Below, piece by piece: positions 10,215-23,000 of a DNA stretch of 64,000 bases. The notes beneath the pieces were generated by a model. It saw nothing but the letters and a program-made list of their open reading frames with translations, made no database searches and was not told the origin of the DNA. Location: NCBI GenBank assembly GCA_947652605.1, contig OX393582.1, positions 10,316,544 to 10,380,543 on the forward strand, in the 5' to 3' direction. The stretch is from Elmis aenea. Lineage: Eukaryota; Arthropoda; Insecta; Coleoptera; Elmidae. The translations under genes and the position numbers were made by a program. Within the stretch, counting starts at the first letter, position 1; each line of letters opens with the position of its first letter.

Positions 10215-11085
10215 TAATCGGGGGATACTTGGACACCATTTTATCACTTTTTTAAAGGTAATTCTGACACATCGATATTTTGATTTCAAATAAATTTGAT
10301 TTTACCGACAATAGCAATATACAACACCTTAATTATCCAGAGGCTTTAATTTGAATACAGTTTTTGAAAAAAAAAATTAAAAATGTGGTGACCAAGTAGC
10401 CCCGACCCCTGGGCTACTTGGTCACACGCGAAAAATTTAATAAAACCAATAATATATCGTCGGTAACATTAGTTTCATCGTAGTTATATATGTTAAAATT
10501 ATCCACATCTCTTAAAGCATCATTAATGTTGTTGAAAAAATTTAAAATGTCTATACGGTCAACGGAAGCTCTGGATCTCTTGATGTTAGAAGCAAGACGT
10601 ATGGACACTGGACAGGTTGTTTCTTTGGATAAACGAATTAAGGAAATCCTCTCCAGGGATGTTGCCTTTGAAAATACTAACTGTTTTTCCTTGTTTTTCA
10701 AGATATTTTGAAATAACGGTCCTTACATTCAGCCTAGTTAGGGGGAAACCCCAATTGGCGACAACGTCAAGTGTCTCCGCTGACCCCAAATTTTTTCCAA
10801 GAACCTTCCTAGCTTATGTTGACCGAGGCACTTTATAGGTTTTTGCTGCCAGTTTTTTTGACATTCCAGCTTGAACGGCTTGTATGGCATTTTCCAGATC
10901 CTTGACTTTAAAAGTACGATGAGGTTTGGAACCGGGAGTTCTTTCGTAATTGCGCACCATTTTTATTCAAAAGTTACCTGTCACAAACGATAAAAACATG
11001 CCAAAACCGAAAAGAAAAAACAAAGTAAAATGTAAACAAGTAAAATAATAAACAATGACTTAGGTGACCAAGTTACCCCGGGGTG
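10215..11085 (-). mobile_element. pogo-like element(s) with GGGG-TACTTGG-CACC ends
   Basis: Outer ends are GGGGGATACTTGGACACC (10217) and the inverted GGTGACCAAGTTACCCCG (~11063-11080). A third and fourth end, back to back at 10388-10427 (GGTGACCAAGTAGCCCC / GGGCTACTTGGTCAC), divide it into a ~180-bp left part and a ~670-bp right part. The right part holds a broken transposase on the minus strand. It is either two adjacent copies of one family or one copy inserted beside another. Confidence 0.75.
10414..10960 (-). pseudogene. Truncated pogo/CENP-B-type transposase
   Basis: Read on the minus strand from ATG at 10960. A basic N-terminus is followed by a pipsqueak-type helix-turn-helix (KDLENAIQAVQAGMSKKLAA) and a stop. 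The next block is WGFPLTRLNVRTVISKYLEK…VSIFKGNIPGEDFLNSFIQR. After a frame change comes VSIRLASNIKRSRASVDRI… ending IYNYDETNVTDD. This order is typical of the insect pogo/Tigger-like transposases that also gave rise to CENP-B- and Jerky-like proteins. The first catalytic Asp region (YDETN) is present, and all of the DDE domain after it is missing. At least one stop and one frameshift make it a pseudogene. Confidence 0.8.
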
Positions 11086-11436
11086 TTCAAGTACCCTTTA
11101 AATACTTTATGTAAAAAAAATCAAGTATTTTGTTGTGGGCCCAATTGTTTGTAGAAGTGTTGAAAAACGTTTATGCAATGCATAACGCATATTATTTTGT
11201 TTAAAAACCGATTAAAAATATTTTTTATAGCTGTTAAAAGTTTTTAAAAATAATTCCATTTTCCGAGGGTATTTCCATCCCATCTTTAAAGTTTTTAAAA
11301 AAATTTCAAGAGTATACCCTTCACATCTTTTATGTAAAAAAATCAATTTTGTTATGGGGTTAATTGTTTGTAGAAGTTCGCGTTTGTCTCCGGAACCGTT
11401 TAAGATTTTTTCAAAAAATTTGCACCATTTATTTTA
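11086..11436. repeat. Host repeat flanking the pogo-like and hAT insertions
   Basis: A tandem duplication is visible: …ACTTTATGTAAAAAAAATCA…ATTGTTTGTAGAAGT at ~11100-11160 recurs at ~11327-11377. 11385-11444 (TCTCCGGAACCGTTTAAGAT…TTGCACCATTTA) matches 58850-58893 closely. Confidence 0.6.
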
Positions 11437-11444
11437 CTTGCAAA

Positions 11445-12641
11445 CAGGGTTGAGCAGATTTAAATCAATTGATTTAAATCACGATTTAAATCATGATTTA
11501 AATCAAGTGATTTTTTAAAAAAAAATATCAATTTAAATCACAGATTATATGAGTAGATACAGTATAATATTTATAATAAAAAAAAAATTTATTACTATTA
11601 GTAAATAAATACACGAAATGGTGAATAAACCATATCAATTTGCTCTTGTAAAGTAATATTCATTGTGGAAATGCAATAATTCAAAAAATAAATGACAAGT
11701 TTTTGACATTAGCGAAGTGAACAGTCAGTTTTTTCAATTTCCACGCCTATTGCTTCAATAACGATTTGAAGAAAAATGTCGAATATCTCGAAAAGTATGA
11801 GTGTTGGGTATAGGACATACTTAACAAAATATGAAGCTCTTTTAAAGACGAATTCGATGACATAAAAAAACACAGAAGTTCGCATTTGAAAAAATCGAGT
11901 TACGAGTTTTTGAAAATCATGGAAGTTGCCACCTATTTATAAACACTCCTGTACGTGTGATTCAAATTTTTCATATCAAGCGAACAGAGAAATTTTTTCT
12001 GCATGTCCATACCAAATTAAAACTCTGTATTTCAAAATAACTTCAGGAGAATTTTTTAAATAAAGACTTACAACCTTGAATAATTTAGAAAATTACTTTT
12101 TTTTTACAAGCCGTATAAAAACCTGTAGTATTTTATATTGATGCAAAGCTAAAATGAAGGCAGTCAAAAATATTAAATAAAAAATTGGGTGTTGTATTTG
12201 AAATATAAAAGTTGCTATTAGTTCCAGAAAGGTGACTCACCTGTATATTTGAAAATATTTTTATTGTGTTGTTTAGAAAAAACTGTACAAAATAGCATTT
12301 GAATCAACTTCATATCTCAAGCCGTTTAGCCACAATCGACCGATCCCGCACTAATAACTCACCCTGTGTATAATTAATTAAACATCATCATTTAGCACTG
12401 ATTTTTTCAAAATTCTTAATCATTAAATATATTTAATTTTTCATTTTGACAAAAATTCACCAATGAATTAAATATACTGGATATTAAATATATCTATTAG
12501 CACAAAACAGAAATAGCATGTGAATATGTCACTAAATTCGATAATATTGTACATTTGATTTAAATCAAAAAAATCTGATTTAAATCAAATAAATCGAATT
12601 TTTTGATTTTTTAAAAAAAATCATGATTTTTATCCACCCTG
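11445..12641. mobile_element. hAT-like element rich in GATTTAAATC motifs, with 8-bp duplication and an empty-site copy
   Basis: The left end is CAGGGTTGAGCAGATTTAAATC. The right end is …AAATCATGATTTTTATCCACCCTG. Both flanks carry CTTGCAAA (11437-11444 and 12642-12649). Subterminal palindromic ATTTAAAT-type motifs crowd both ends (11455-11550, 12555-12630). The flanking sequence continues uninterrupted at 58885-58905 (…TTACTTGCAAAGGATTGG), a natural pre-insertion site. No transposase was recognised in the 1.2-kb body. Confidence 0.85.
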
Positions 12642-12649
12642 CTTGCAAA

Positions 12650-13000
12650 GGATGCGCGAATTGGTAATTAGAAGAATTTCGATTTTATCTGAATGCTTCA
12701 TGGCCAACGCGATTGCAAAAATTACTTTTATTATTCAACTTTTCAGTGTTTGCCCTATTTTTCCGAAGAAAATGGCCAGCGGCACGTACAACTCTGCAAA
12801 ACATTTAGTTTGGATGTTTTTTTTTTTGCAATAAACACAGCCTTGATCAGATTCTAGCGACAACAAATTAAGATAATAAGTTGATTTTTGTCATCCAAGC
12901 TTGCGCACCCCATGATTCCTTGGGAATCCGAAGACCAGTGGACTTCTGATTAAAAACTCCTGATGTATGTGTAGACCATTGGAACATCAACTTATGAAAG
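12650..13000 (+). repeat. Diverged copy of the repeat at 58900-59110
   Basis: AGAAGAATTTCGATTTTATC, TTTCCGAAGAAAATGGCCAG, GGCACGTACAACTCT and AATAAACACAGCCTTGATCA match 58930-59110 with scattered changes. An open frame here is not conserved between the copies and is not considered a gene. From ~12870 to 13000 nothing further was recognised. Confidence 0.7.
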
Positions 13001-13008
13001 CTTCGTCA

Positions 13009-14713
13009 CAGGGCCGTGTCTAGGTGTTTTGGCGCCCGGGGCAAGAACGAAAAATTGCGCCCCATTTCTAAAAAAAAAAAAAAAAAGTTTCTCCGGGCCT
13101 ACTTTGTTCGGGCTTGGAAAATGGGGCTCGTTTTAAAAAACACTTTATAAAACACACATATGTATGCACATATCATATTTTTAATAATAAATAAATAATT
13201 AGGTAACATTTAACTTAAGGAACATACAATTTGGTAAAAAATAACATAATATGCACATGTAATATTTTTAATAATAAATAAATAAATACTTCAATAGTTA
13301 AACATTTAACTTAAGGAACATTATTTTTTTTAGTCGTGAGTCTTTCTACTGTTTGTAGGACTGTTGAATTGTGTTGTGCTGACTTTTTTCCATGATCGCT
13401 TCTTCTTCTTTTCTTTTTATGCTTCTGGTATTCCAAGTACCTATTCTCATTTTGTCTTTCTTATCTCTATTTTTTTCATTTTTAGTATCTCATGCTTTGA
13501 TTGCTATCTGTTTTTCCTTATTCAGGTCCGTTTTCGTGTAGTGATCGTGCCATTTTTTCCGTAACTTGTTTTCCGTCCTTAGTTTTTAGGGTCTGCTTTT
13601 TGCTGTAGCTCCTCTTTCTCTTTATTCCATAGCCAGATGTTATTATCTACAATGAGTTTTTGATAAGCTACTCTGACTTTTTTGCCCTTTTTTCTTTCTT
13701 TTTCTGCCTCTTCTCTGATTTTTCTTTGTATTTCTCTTTCTTTTACTGTTAGGTCATTGTCTATGTAAACGTTTTGACCTTTTAATTTGCTCTTATACTG
13801 CATCATCTTTATTTTATTTTACTCCTATTTACTTGTCATTGCTATTGTCATACTTTTGCCATATTTTCGACCCACCACATACATCTGTTTGATATTTACT
13901 TTGACTCCTAAATTTTGATCTAGAAATTCTTCGATACCTGCTGTACCGTTACTTTCATCAAATTTTGCCCCCTTTATCACAATTTTATATTTCTTTTCTT
14001 TTTTTTTCTGGTTCTTCTATTCTGTTTTCTAAGCTAAGCATCTTTTTTCTAAGCTCTTCGTTTTCTTTTTTTGTTGCACTAAATTCCTCCCTAAATGCTT
14101 TTTGTTCTTCCCTTATCTTTTTAACTTCTTCCACCAATTGGTTAATTACTTTTACTAATGCCTCCATTTGTTTTTCTTCCGTTGAACCTTTGGTTTTTGC
14201 TTGATCTGGTGATCTGATTACTAGTTTGTACGTTCTGGATATTCCGCCTTCTTCTTTGTTTTTCTCTTCCTTGTCTCTTTTTCTTTTATAACTACTACCA
14301 CTCGCTTTAAAAAATTTCTCCATGGATAATATTTTATTTTATTTAACTTTATTTATACGATTATATTTTAAAATTTAATTCACTACACAGTTATTAGTTT
14401 AATGTGCTTACTTACACTAACACTATTACTTGACGCGCTCTTGGGTTCATTATCACGCTACGTCAGCTGTCTATACCTCATACGCCGTACGTTATTTACT
14501 TGTTAATAACACTCTACAATTTAGATAAAAGGACTTAAGGAAGAAGGGACGCGCCAATAAACTTTGCCTAGGACACAAAATAATTTCGCGCTGGTACTGC
14601 GTAACGTAGATAACTCCAAAAAAAAATAAGACGTCAATGGCGATTTTGGCGCCCCCTGATTTCGGCGCCCGGGGCGAGCGCCCCCTTCGCCCCCCCCCCT
14701 AAACACGGCCCTG
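13009..14713. mobile_element. hAT-like element enclosing a retrotransposon fragment
   Basis: The left end is CAGGGCCGTGTCTAGG and the reverse complement of the right end is CAGGGCCGTGTTTAGG. An exact 8-bp duplication CTTCGTCA lies at 13001-13008 and 14714-14721. Subterminal GGCGCCCGGGGC occurs at both ends (13030, 14660). Next to the left end, 13155-13330 contains a ~100-bp direct tandem repeat (…TTTTTAATAATAAATAAATA…TTTAACTTAAGGAACAT). The centre carries a minus-strand non-LTR coding fragment instead of a hAT transposase. Confidence 0.88.
13348..14323 (-). pseudogene. Non-LTR retrotransposon ORF1 and first codons of ORF2 inside a hAT element
   Basis: On the minus strand, ATG 14323 starts a 112-residue open segment: a basic N-terminus, then a long coiled coil (LVEEVKKIREEQKAFREEFS…). 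After a frame change, ~13985-13840 reads IKGAKFDESNG…IEEFLDQNLGVKVNI…VGRKYGKSMTIA, the RRM-like core of LINE ORF1 proteins. 13806-13579 continues with LKGQNVYIDNDLTVKEREIQ. After a short gap, ATG 13450 opens MRIGTWNTRSIKRKEEEAIM, the first residues of an AP-endonuclease-type ORF2. This stops at 13348, so the catalytic endonuclease and reverse transcriptase are absent. The fragment is 3'-truncated, the reverse of the usual 5' truncation of LINE copies. Confidence 0.75.
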
Positions 14714-14721
14714 CTTCGTCA

Positions 14722-16083
14722 TTCTTTTCTTTGCATTTTTACGTAAATTATACCCTTTATTACGGTTAGTCAATTGTACATTTCTTATAATTTTCTTACA
14801 GGATATAATAATAGACGTAGTTCATAAACTTGTACATGCCCAGAAGCAACGAAGAGGCTTAAAATGACTGTGAAAGCAATTATGATCTTTTCTATAAAAT
14901 CACGAAGGTGCAGTAATTTCGAGACAACAATGGACCCGGGAATTTAGAATGTGTATCAATGAACACATAAATATTTGAAAGATGAATCCCCGTGAATCAT
15001 TAAGATGATTCACTTTTTCGCTCTCCTTATAGATGAAAAATGATATATGCTTTTAATTTCAATTGGACAATAAATCAAAATGCAAATTTGCAACCCACTT
15101 TCTACGATTTACGCTGTCGAGTACCGAATATTTTAACGACATTTTTATCAAAGATATTTAAATTGAGTGCAATGACTTTTTTTAAATAAAATTTGATTCA
15201 CTAGTGGTGTTATCGTCACGAGTGAGATTGGGGACAATTTTTATTACGATTTACCCACATATATTGATTTGCGTTGTGAAATCATATTGGCTGGCACTTT
15301 GCTAAATCGTTGCTAATTTTAATACAGACAGGGTCAAAAAACTATGAAGTAAATATTATGTTGTAAATTTTAATTGACTGTATCCATTCATGTTATGCAG
15401 AATATAGTATGGAAAAGACGAAGGTCTTAAAACTGGTATAAGACAAATTTAGTTAATTGATTTTTCACCTTAAAATCGAGCCAAAGATTACGTTGTAAAA
15501 GTTTTTTTTAATGACCAGTTGGTGTTTAAATTCCTTATTTATGTACGGAAAAGTTTACTTAGTTAAAAAGAGTCGCGAGTGTAAATAACTTAAGTAGCCC
15601 TGGATTATTGTCATGATGTCATGTATACATACAGCATATTATTGTATATAAATAAATTTATAAAGCTTTTTTACATAAAACTGTTTGTATTTTAATTTGT
15701 ATTCTATTTTACTGATGATTTACGATATCAATCCCTTCTGCACATTGCATAATCATATCGATATTTTACGTGTTTTGGAAACGCAGTTCTTCAATACTGA
15801 GGTCGCACACACCCACCTGCATATAATTTTAATAATCTGAACGTTTAAATCATATCTGTCATTGAAAAGCAGCACAGTGGAATAGGCGGGTTGTTATTCT
15901 TTTTTGTAGGGCACTTGTTATCTATATTTTATAACAACAAATGGCCTTCGCTGTACAAAAATAAATATTTCTCAATTTAAATCATACTCGAACCAAATAT
16001 AACCGGTTAATTATTGTAATCGCACCTATTACAAGTCTCATTACCACGTATCGAGCTGCTGGTCACCTATATAGATTAAGATT
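14722..16083. other. Non-repetitive AT-rich stretch, nothing recognised
   Basis: No open frame of interest, paired termini or tandem repeats were seen. This is the longest apparently unique sequence immediately left of the satellite block. Confidence 0.4.
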
Positions 16084-16085
16084 TA

Positions 16086-16253
16086 CAGGGTGGCCCATAG
16101 GTTGGTTGATCATTTAATCAATTAAGGTCCAACCATAGAAATAATAAGATTTTTAATATTTGTTGTAAAATAATATCAACAAACAATTTTTTTTTTAATT
16201 TACTGCTTCAATTTAAAAAAAAAGCGTTTACGCAACTTCGGAATCTCAAATTT
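16086..16253 (+). mobile_element. Unpaired CAGGGTGGCCC transposon end at the left edge of the satellite
   Basis: TTTA-CAGGGTGGCCCATAGG resembles the TA-flanked mariner-type termini elsewhere in the window. Its partner end is not found. About 170 bases further on, the first satellite unit begins in the middle (TTTGCACTTTTTTCGACA at ~16251). Confidence 0.45.
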
Positions 16254-19200
16254 GCACTTTTTTCGACAAAAAAATCGATTTTCTTAAAACTAATGCAAAT
16301 GGCTTTAAACTTCGTATACACGTTATTTATGGCCAAATTAAGGATTATTAGACTTAACATGACTTTTAATTTTTCGTGAAAAATGGAAAAAGTACAAAGA
16401 CTATAGTCTTTGCACTTTTTTATACAAAAAAATCGATTTTCTTAAAACTAATGCAAATTGCTTTAAACTTCGTATACACGTTATTTATAGCCAAATTAAG
16501 GATTATTAGACTTAAAAATTACTTAATTTTTCGTGAAAAATGGAAAAAGTACAAAGGCTATAGTCTTTGCACTTTTTTAGACAAAAAAATCGATTTTCTT
16601 AAAACTAATGCAAATGGCTTTAAACTTCGTATACACGTTATTTATGGCCTAATTAAGGATTATTAGACTTAAAAATGACTTTTGAATTTTCGTGAAAAAT
16701 GGAAAAAGTACAAAGGCTATAGTCTTTGCACTTTTTTAGACAAAAAAATCGATTTTCTTAAAACTAATGCAAATGGCTTTAAACTTCGTATACACGTTAT
16801 TTATGGCCAATTTAAGGATTATTAGACTTAAAAATGATTTTTAATTTTTCGTGAAAAATGGAAAAAGTACAAAGGCTATAGTCTTTGCACTTTTTTAGAC
16901 AAAAAAATCGATTTTCTTAAAACTAATGCAAATTGCTTTAAACTTCGTATACACGTTATTTATGGCCTAATTAAGGATTATTAGACTTAAAAATGACTTT
17001 TGATTTTTCGTGAAAAATGGAAAAAGTACAAAGGCTATACAAGTCTTTGCACTTTCTTAGACAAAAAAATCGATTTTCTTAAAACTAATGCAAATGGCTG
17101 TAAACTTCGTATACACGTTATTTATAGCCAAATTAAGGATTACTAGACTTAACAATGACTTTTAATTTTTCGTGAAAAATGGAAAAAGTACAAAGGCTAT
17201 ATATAGTCTTTGCACTTTTTTAGACAAAAAAATCGATTTTCTTAAAACTAATGCAAATGGCTTTAAAATTCGTATACACGATATTTATGGCCAAATTAAG
17301 GATTATTAGACTTAAAAATGACTTTTATATTTTCGTGTAAAATGGAAAAAGTACAAAGGCTATACAAGTCTTTGCACTTTCTTAGACAAAAAAATCGATT
17401 TTCTTAAAACTAATGCAAATGGCTTTAAACTTCGTATACACGTTATTTATGGGCAAATTAAGGATTATTAGACTTAACAATGACTTTTAATTTTTCGTGA
17501 AAATGGAAAAAGTACAAAGGCTATAGTCTGCACTTTTTTAGACAAAAAAATCGATTTTCTTAAAACTAATGCAAATTGCTTTAAACTTCGTATACACGTT
17601 ATTTATGGGCAAATTAAGGATAATTAGACTTAAAAATGACTTTTAATTTTTCGTGAAAATTGGAAAAAGTACAAAGGCTATAAGTCTTTGCACTTTTTTA
17701 GACAAAAAAATCGATTTTCTTAAAACTAATGCAAATGGCTTTAAACTTCGTATACACGATATTTATGGCCAAATTAAGGATTATTAGACTTAAAAATGAC
17801 TTTTAATTTTTCGTGAAAAATGGAAAAAGTACAAAGGCTTAGTCTTTGCACTTTTTTAGACAAAAAAATCGATTTTCTTAAAACTAATGCAAATTGCTTT
17901 AAACCTCGTATACACGTTATTTATGGCCAAATTAAGGATTATAAGACTTAAAAATGACTTTTAATTTTTCGTGAAAAATGGAAAAAGTACAAAGGTTATA
18001 AGTCTTTGCACTTTTTTAGACAAAAAAATCGATTTTCTTAAAACTAATGCAAATGGCTGTAAACTTCGTATACACGTTATTTATGGCCAAATTAAGGATT
18101 ATTAGACTTAACAATGACTTTTAATTTTTCGTGAAAAATGGAAAAAGTACAAAGACTATAGTCTTTGCACTTTTTTATACAAAAAAATCGATTTTCTTAA
18201 AACTAATGCAAATGGCTTTAAACTTCGTATACACGTTATTTATGGCCAAATTAAGGATTATTAGACTTAAAAATGACTTAATTTTTCGTGAAAAATTGAA
18301 AAAGTACAAAGGCTATAGTCTTTGCACTTTTTTAGACAAAAAAATCGATTTTCTTAAAACTAATGCAAATTGCTTTAAACTTCGTATACACGTTATTTAT
18401 GGCCAAATTAAGGATAATTAGACTTAAAAATGACTTTTAATTTTTCGTGAAAATTGGAAAAAGTACAAAGGCTATAAGTCTGCACTTTTTTAGACAAAAA
18501 AATCGATTTTCTTAAAACTAATGCAAATGGCTTTAAACTTCGTATACACGATATTTATGGCCAAATTAAGGATTATTAGACTTAAAAATGACTTTTAATT
18601 TTTCGTGAAAAATGGAAAAAGTACAAAGGCTTAGTCTTTGCACTTTTTTAGACAAAAAAATCGATTTTCTTAAAACTAATGCAAATTGCTTTAAACCTCG
18701 TATACACGTTATTTATGGCCAAATTAAGGATTATTAGACTTAAAAATGACTTTTAATTTTTCGTGAAAAATGGAAAAAGTGCAAAGGCTAGTCTTTGCAC
18801 TTTTTTAGACAAAAAAATCGATTTTCTTAAAACTAATGCAAATGGCTTTAAACTTCGTATACACGTTATTTATGGGCAAATTAAGGATTATTAGACTTAA
18901 AAATGACTTTTAATTTTTCGTGAAAAATGGAAAAAGTACAAAGACTATATAGTCTTTGCACTTTTTTATACAAAAAAATCGATTTTCTTAAAACTAATGC
19001 AAATGGCTTTAAACTTCGTATACACGTTATTTATGGCCAAATTAAGGATTATTAGACTTAACAATGACTTTTAATTTTTCGTAAAAAATGGAAAAAGTAC
19101 AAAGACTATAGTCTTTGCACTTTTTTATACAAAAAAATCGATTTTCTTAAAACTAATGCAAATGGCTTTAAACTTCGTATACACGATATTTATGGCCAAA

Positions 19201-20010
19201 TTAAGGATTATTAGATTTAAAAATGACTTTTAATTTTTCGTGAAAAATGGAAAAAGTACAAAGGCTATAGTCTTTGCACTTTTTTAGACAAAAAAATCGA
19301 TTTTCTTAAAACTAATGCAAATTGCTTTAAACTTCGTATACACGTTATTTATGGCCAAATTAAGGATAATTAGACTTAAAAATGACTTTTAATTTTTCGT
19401 GAAAATTGGAAAAAGTACAAAGGCTATAAGTCTTTGCACTTTTTTAGACAAAAAAATCGATTTTCTTAAAACTAATGCAAATGGCTTTAAACTTCGTATA
19501 CACGATATTTATGGCCAAATTAAGGATTATTAGACTTAAAAATGACTTTTAATTTTTCGTGAAAAATGGAAAAAGTACAAAGGCTTAGTCTTTGCACTTT
19601 TTTAGACAAAAAAATCGATTTTCTTAAAACTAATGCAAATTGCTTTAAACCTCGTATACACGTTATTTATGGCCAAATTAAGGATTATTAGACTTAAAAA
19701 TGACTTTTAATTTTTCGTGAAAAATGGAAAAAGTGCAAAGGCTATAGTCTTTGCACTTTTTTAGACAAAAAAATCGATTTTCTTAAAACTAATGCAAATG
19801 GCTTTAAACTTCGTATACACGTTATTTATGGGCAAATTAAGGATTATTAGACTTAAAAATGACTTTTAATTTTTCGTGAAAAATGGAAAAAGTACAAAGA
19901 CTATATAGTCTTTGCACTTTTTTATACAAAAAAATCGATTTTCTTAAAACTAATGCAAATGGCTTTAAACTTCGTATACACGTTATTTATGGCCAAATTA
20001 AGGATTATTT
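16254..20010 (+). repeat. Satellite A, homogeneous block (~158-bp monomers, about 24 copies)
   Basis: The landmark TGCACTTTTTT recurs at 16253, 16411, 16568 and 16727, a period of 157-159 bp. Each monomer runs TTTGCACTTTTTTAGAC, AAATCGATTTTCTTAAAACT, AATGCAAATGGCTTTAAACT, TCGTATACACGTTATTTATG, GGATTATTAGACTTA, TTTTTCGTGAAAAATGG, AAGTACAAAGGCTATAGTC. Variants such as CCTCGTATACACG (17905, 18696, 19648) recur about every 5-6 monomers, so the block shows higher-order duplication of ~0.8-0.95 kb. Short in-frame translations of the monomer are by-products. Confidence 0.97.
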
Positions 20011-23000
20011 ATACTAAGAAAAATAAACTCTATAACATACTAAAATTTGAACAAAATCGTAAGAGCCGTTTTCGAGAAAAATTTTCAAAATTTTTAATTT
20101 TCTAAATAACTTTGTAAATTAAATTTCAAAATAGTTGAGACAAACGGCATAATACTAAGAAAAAAAGGCTATATACTCTTTGCACTTTTTTCGACAAAAA
20201 AAATCGATTTTCTTAAAACTACAGCAAATGGCTTCAAACTTCTTATACACATTAGTTATGAGCGAATTCAGGATTATTAGCCCCTAAATACGATTTTTAA
20301 TTTTTCGCGAAAAATGGGAAAAGTACAAAGGCTGTCTTTGCACTTTTTTCGACAAAAAAAATCGATTTTCTTAAAACTACAGCAAATGGCTTCAAACTTC
20401 TTATACACATTAGTTATGAGCGAATTCAGGATTATTAGCCCCTAAATACGATTTTTAATTTTTCGCGAAAAATGGGAAAAGTACAAAGGCTATATAGTCT
20501 TTGCACTTTTTTCGACAAAAAAATCGATTTTCTTAAAACTAATGCAAATGGCTTTAAACTTCGTATACATGTTATTTATGGCCAAATTAAGGATTATTAG
20601 ACTTAACAATGACTTTTAATATTTCGTGAAAAATGGAAAAAGTACAAAGGCTTTGCACTTTTTTAGACATAAAAATCGATTTTCTTAAAACTAATTCAAA
20701 TGGCTTTAAACTTCGTATACACGTTATTTATGGCAAAATTAAGGATTATTAGACTTAAAAATGACTTTTAATTTTTCGTGAAAAATGGAAAAATTACAAA
20801 GGCTAGTCTTTGCACTTTTTTCGACAAAAAAATCGATTTTCTTAAAACTACAGCAAATGGCTTCAAACTTCTTATACACGTTAGTTATGAGCGAATTCAG
20901 GATTATTAGCCCCTAAATACGATTTTTAATTTTTTGAATAACTTTGGAAATTAAATTTCAAAATAGTTGAGACAAACGGCATTTTACTAAGAAAACTAAA
21001 CTCTATAACATACTAAAATTTGAACAAAATCGTAAGAGCCGTTTTCGAGAAAAATTTTCAAAATTTTTAATTTTCTGAATAACTTTGTAAAAAATATTTC
21101 AAAATAGTTGAGACAAACGGCATTATACTAAGAAAAATAAACTCAATAACATACTAAAATTTGAACAAAATCGTAAGAGCTGTTTTCTAGTAAAATTTTC
21201 AAAATTTTTTATTTTTTGAATAACTTTCAAAATTAAATTTCAAAATAGTTGAGACAAACGGCATTATACTAAGAAAAATAAACTCTATAACATACTAAAA
21301 TTTGAACAAAATCGTAAGAGCCGTTTTCGAGAAAAATTTTAAAAAATTTTAATTTTCCAAATAACTTAGTAAATTAAATTTCAAAATAGTTAAGACAAAC
21401 GGCACTATACTAATAAAACTAAACTCTATAACATACTAAAATTTGAACAAAATCGTAAGAGCCGTTTTCGAGAAAAATTTTCAAAATTTTTAATTTTCTG
21501 AATAACTTTGTAAACTAAATTTCAAAATAGTTGAGACAAACGGCATTATACTAAGAAAAATAAACTCTATAACATACTAAAATTTGAACAAAATCGTAAG
21601 AGCCGTTTTCGAGAAAAATTTTCAAAATTTTTAATTTTCTGAATAACTTTGTAAATTATATTTCAAAATAGTTGAGACAAACGGCATTATACTAAGAAAA
21701 ATAAACTCTATAACATACTAAAATTTGAACAAAATCGTAAGAGCCGTTTTCGAGAAAATTTTTCAAAATTTTTAATTTTCCAAATAACTTTGTAAATTAA
21801 ATTTCAAAATAGTTGAGACAAACGGCATTATACTAAGAAAAATAAACTCTATAACATACTAAAATTTGAACAAAATCGTAAGAGCCGTTTTCGAGAAAAA
21901 TTTTCAAAATTTTTAATTTTCTAAATAACTTTGTAAATTAAATTTCAAAATAGTTGAGACAAACGGCATAATACTAAGAAAAAAAGGCTATATACTCTTT
22001 GCATTTTTTTCGACAAAAAAAACCGATTTTCTTAAAACTAATGCAAATGGCTTTAAACTTCGTATACACTTTATTTATGGCCAAATTAAGGATTATTAGA
22101 CTTAACAATGACTTTTAATTTTTCGTGAAAAATGGAAAAAGTACCAAGACTATATTTGCTTAAAACTAATGCAAATTGCTTTAAACTTCGTATACACGTT
22201 ATTTATGGCCAAATTAAGGATTATTAGACTTAACAATGACTTTTAATTTTTAGTGAAAAATGGAAAAAGTACAAAGGCTATATAGTCTTTGCACTTTTTC
22301 AGACAAAAAAATCGATTTTCTTAAAACTAATGCAAATGGCTTTAAACTTCGTATACACGTTATTTATGGCCAAATTAAGGACTATTAGACTTAAAAATGA
22401 CTTTTAATTTTTCGTGAAAAATGGAAAAAGTACAAAGGCTATATAGTCTTTGCACTTTTTTAGACAAAAAAATCGATTTTCTTAAAACTAATGCAAATTG
22501 CTTTAAACTTCGTATACACGTTATTTATGGCCAAATTAAGGATTATTAGACAACAATGACTTTTAATTTTTCGTAAAAAATGGAAAAAGTACACAAGCTT
22601 ATAGTCTTTGCACTTTTTTAGACAAAAAAATCGATTTTCTTAAAACTAATGCAAATGGCTTTAAACTTCGTATACACGTTATTTATGGCCAAATTAAGGA
22701 TTATTAGACTTAACAATGACTTTTAATTTTTCGTGAAAAATGGAAAAAGTACCAAGACTATATTTGCTTAAAACTAATGCAAATTGCTTTAAACTTCGTA
22801 TGCACGTTATTTATGGCCAAATTAAGGATTATTAGACTTAACAATGACTTTTAATTTTTAGTGAAAAATAGAAAAAGTACAAAGTCTTTGCACTTTTTTA
22901 GACAAAAAAATCGATTTTCTTAAAACTATAGCAAATGGCTTCAAACTTCTTATACACGTTAGTTATGAGCAAGTTAAGGATTATTAGCCCCTAAATACGA

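Noticed and set aside
12643..12834. 63-codon ORF after the hAT insertion
   Set aside because: The same repeat at 58930-59110 does not keep the frame, so it is not a gene.
13364..13564. Hydrophobic + strand ORF (MNCVVLTFFHD…)
   Set aside because: Antisense of the A-rich LINE fragment in the hAT element; its Phe/Ile content comes from poly-T tracts.
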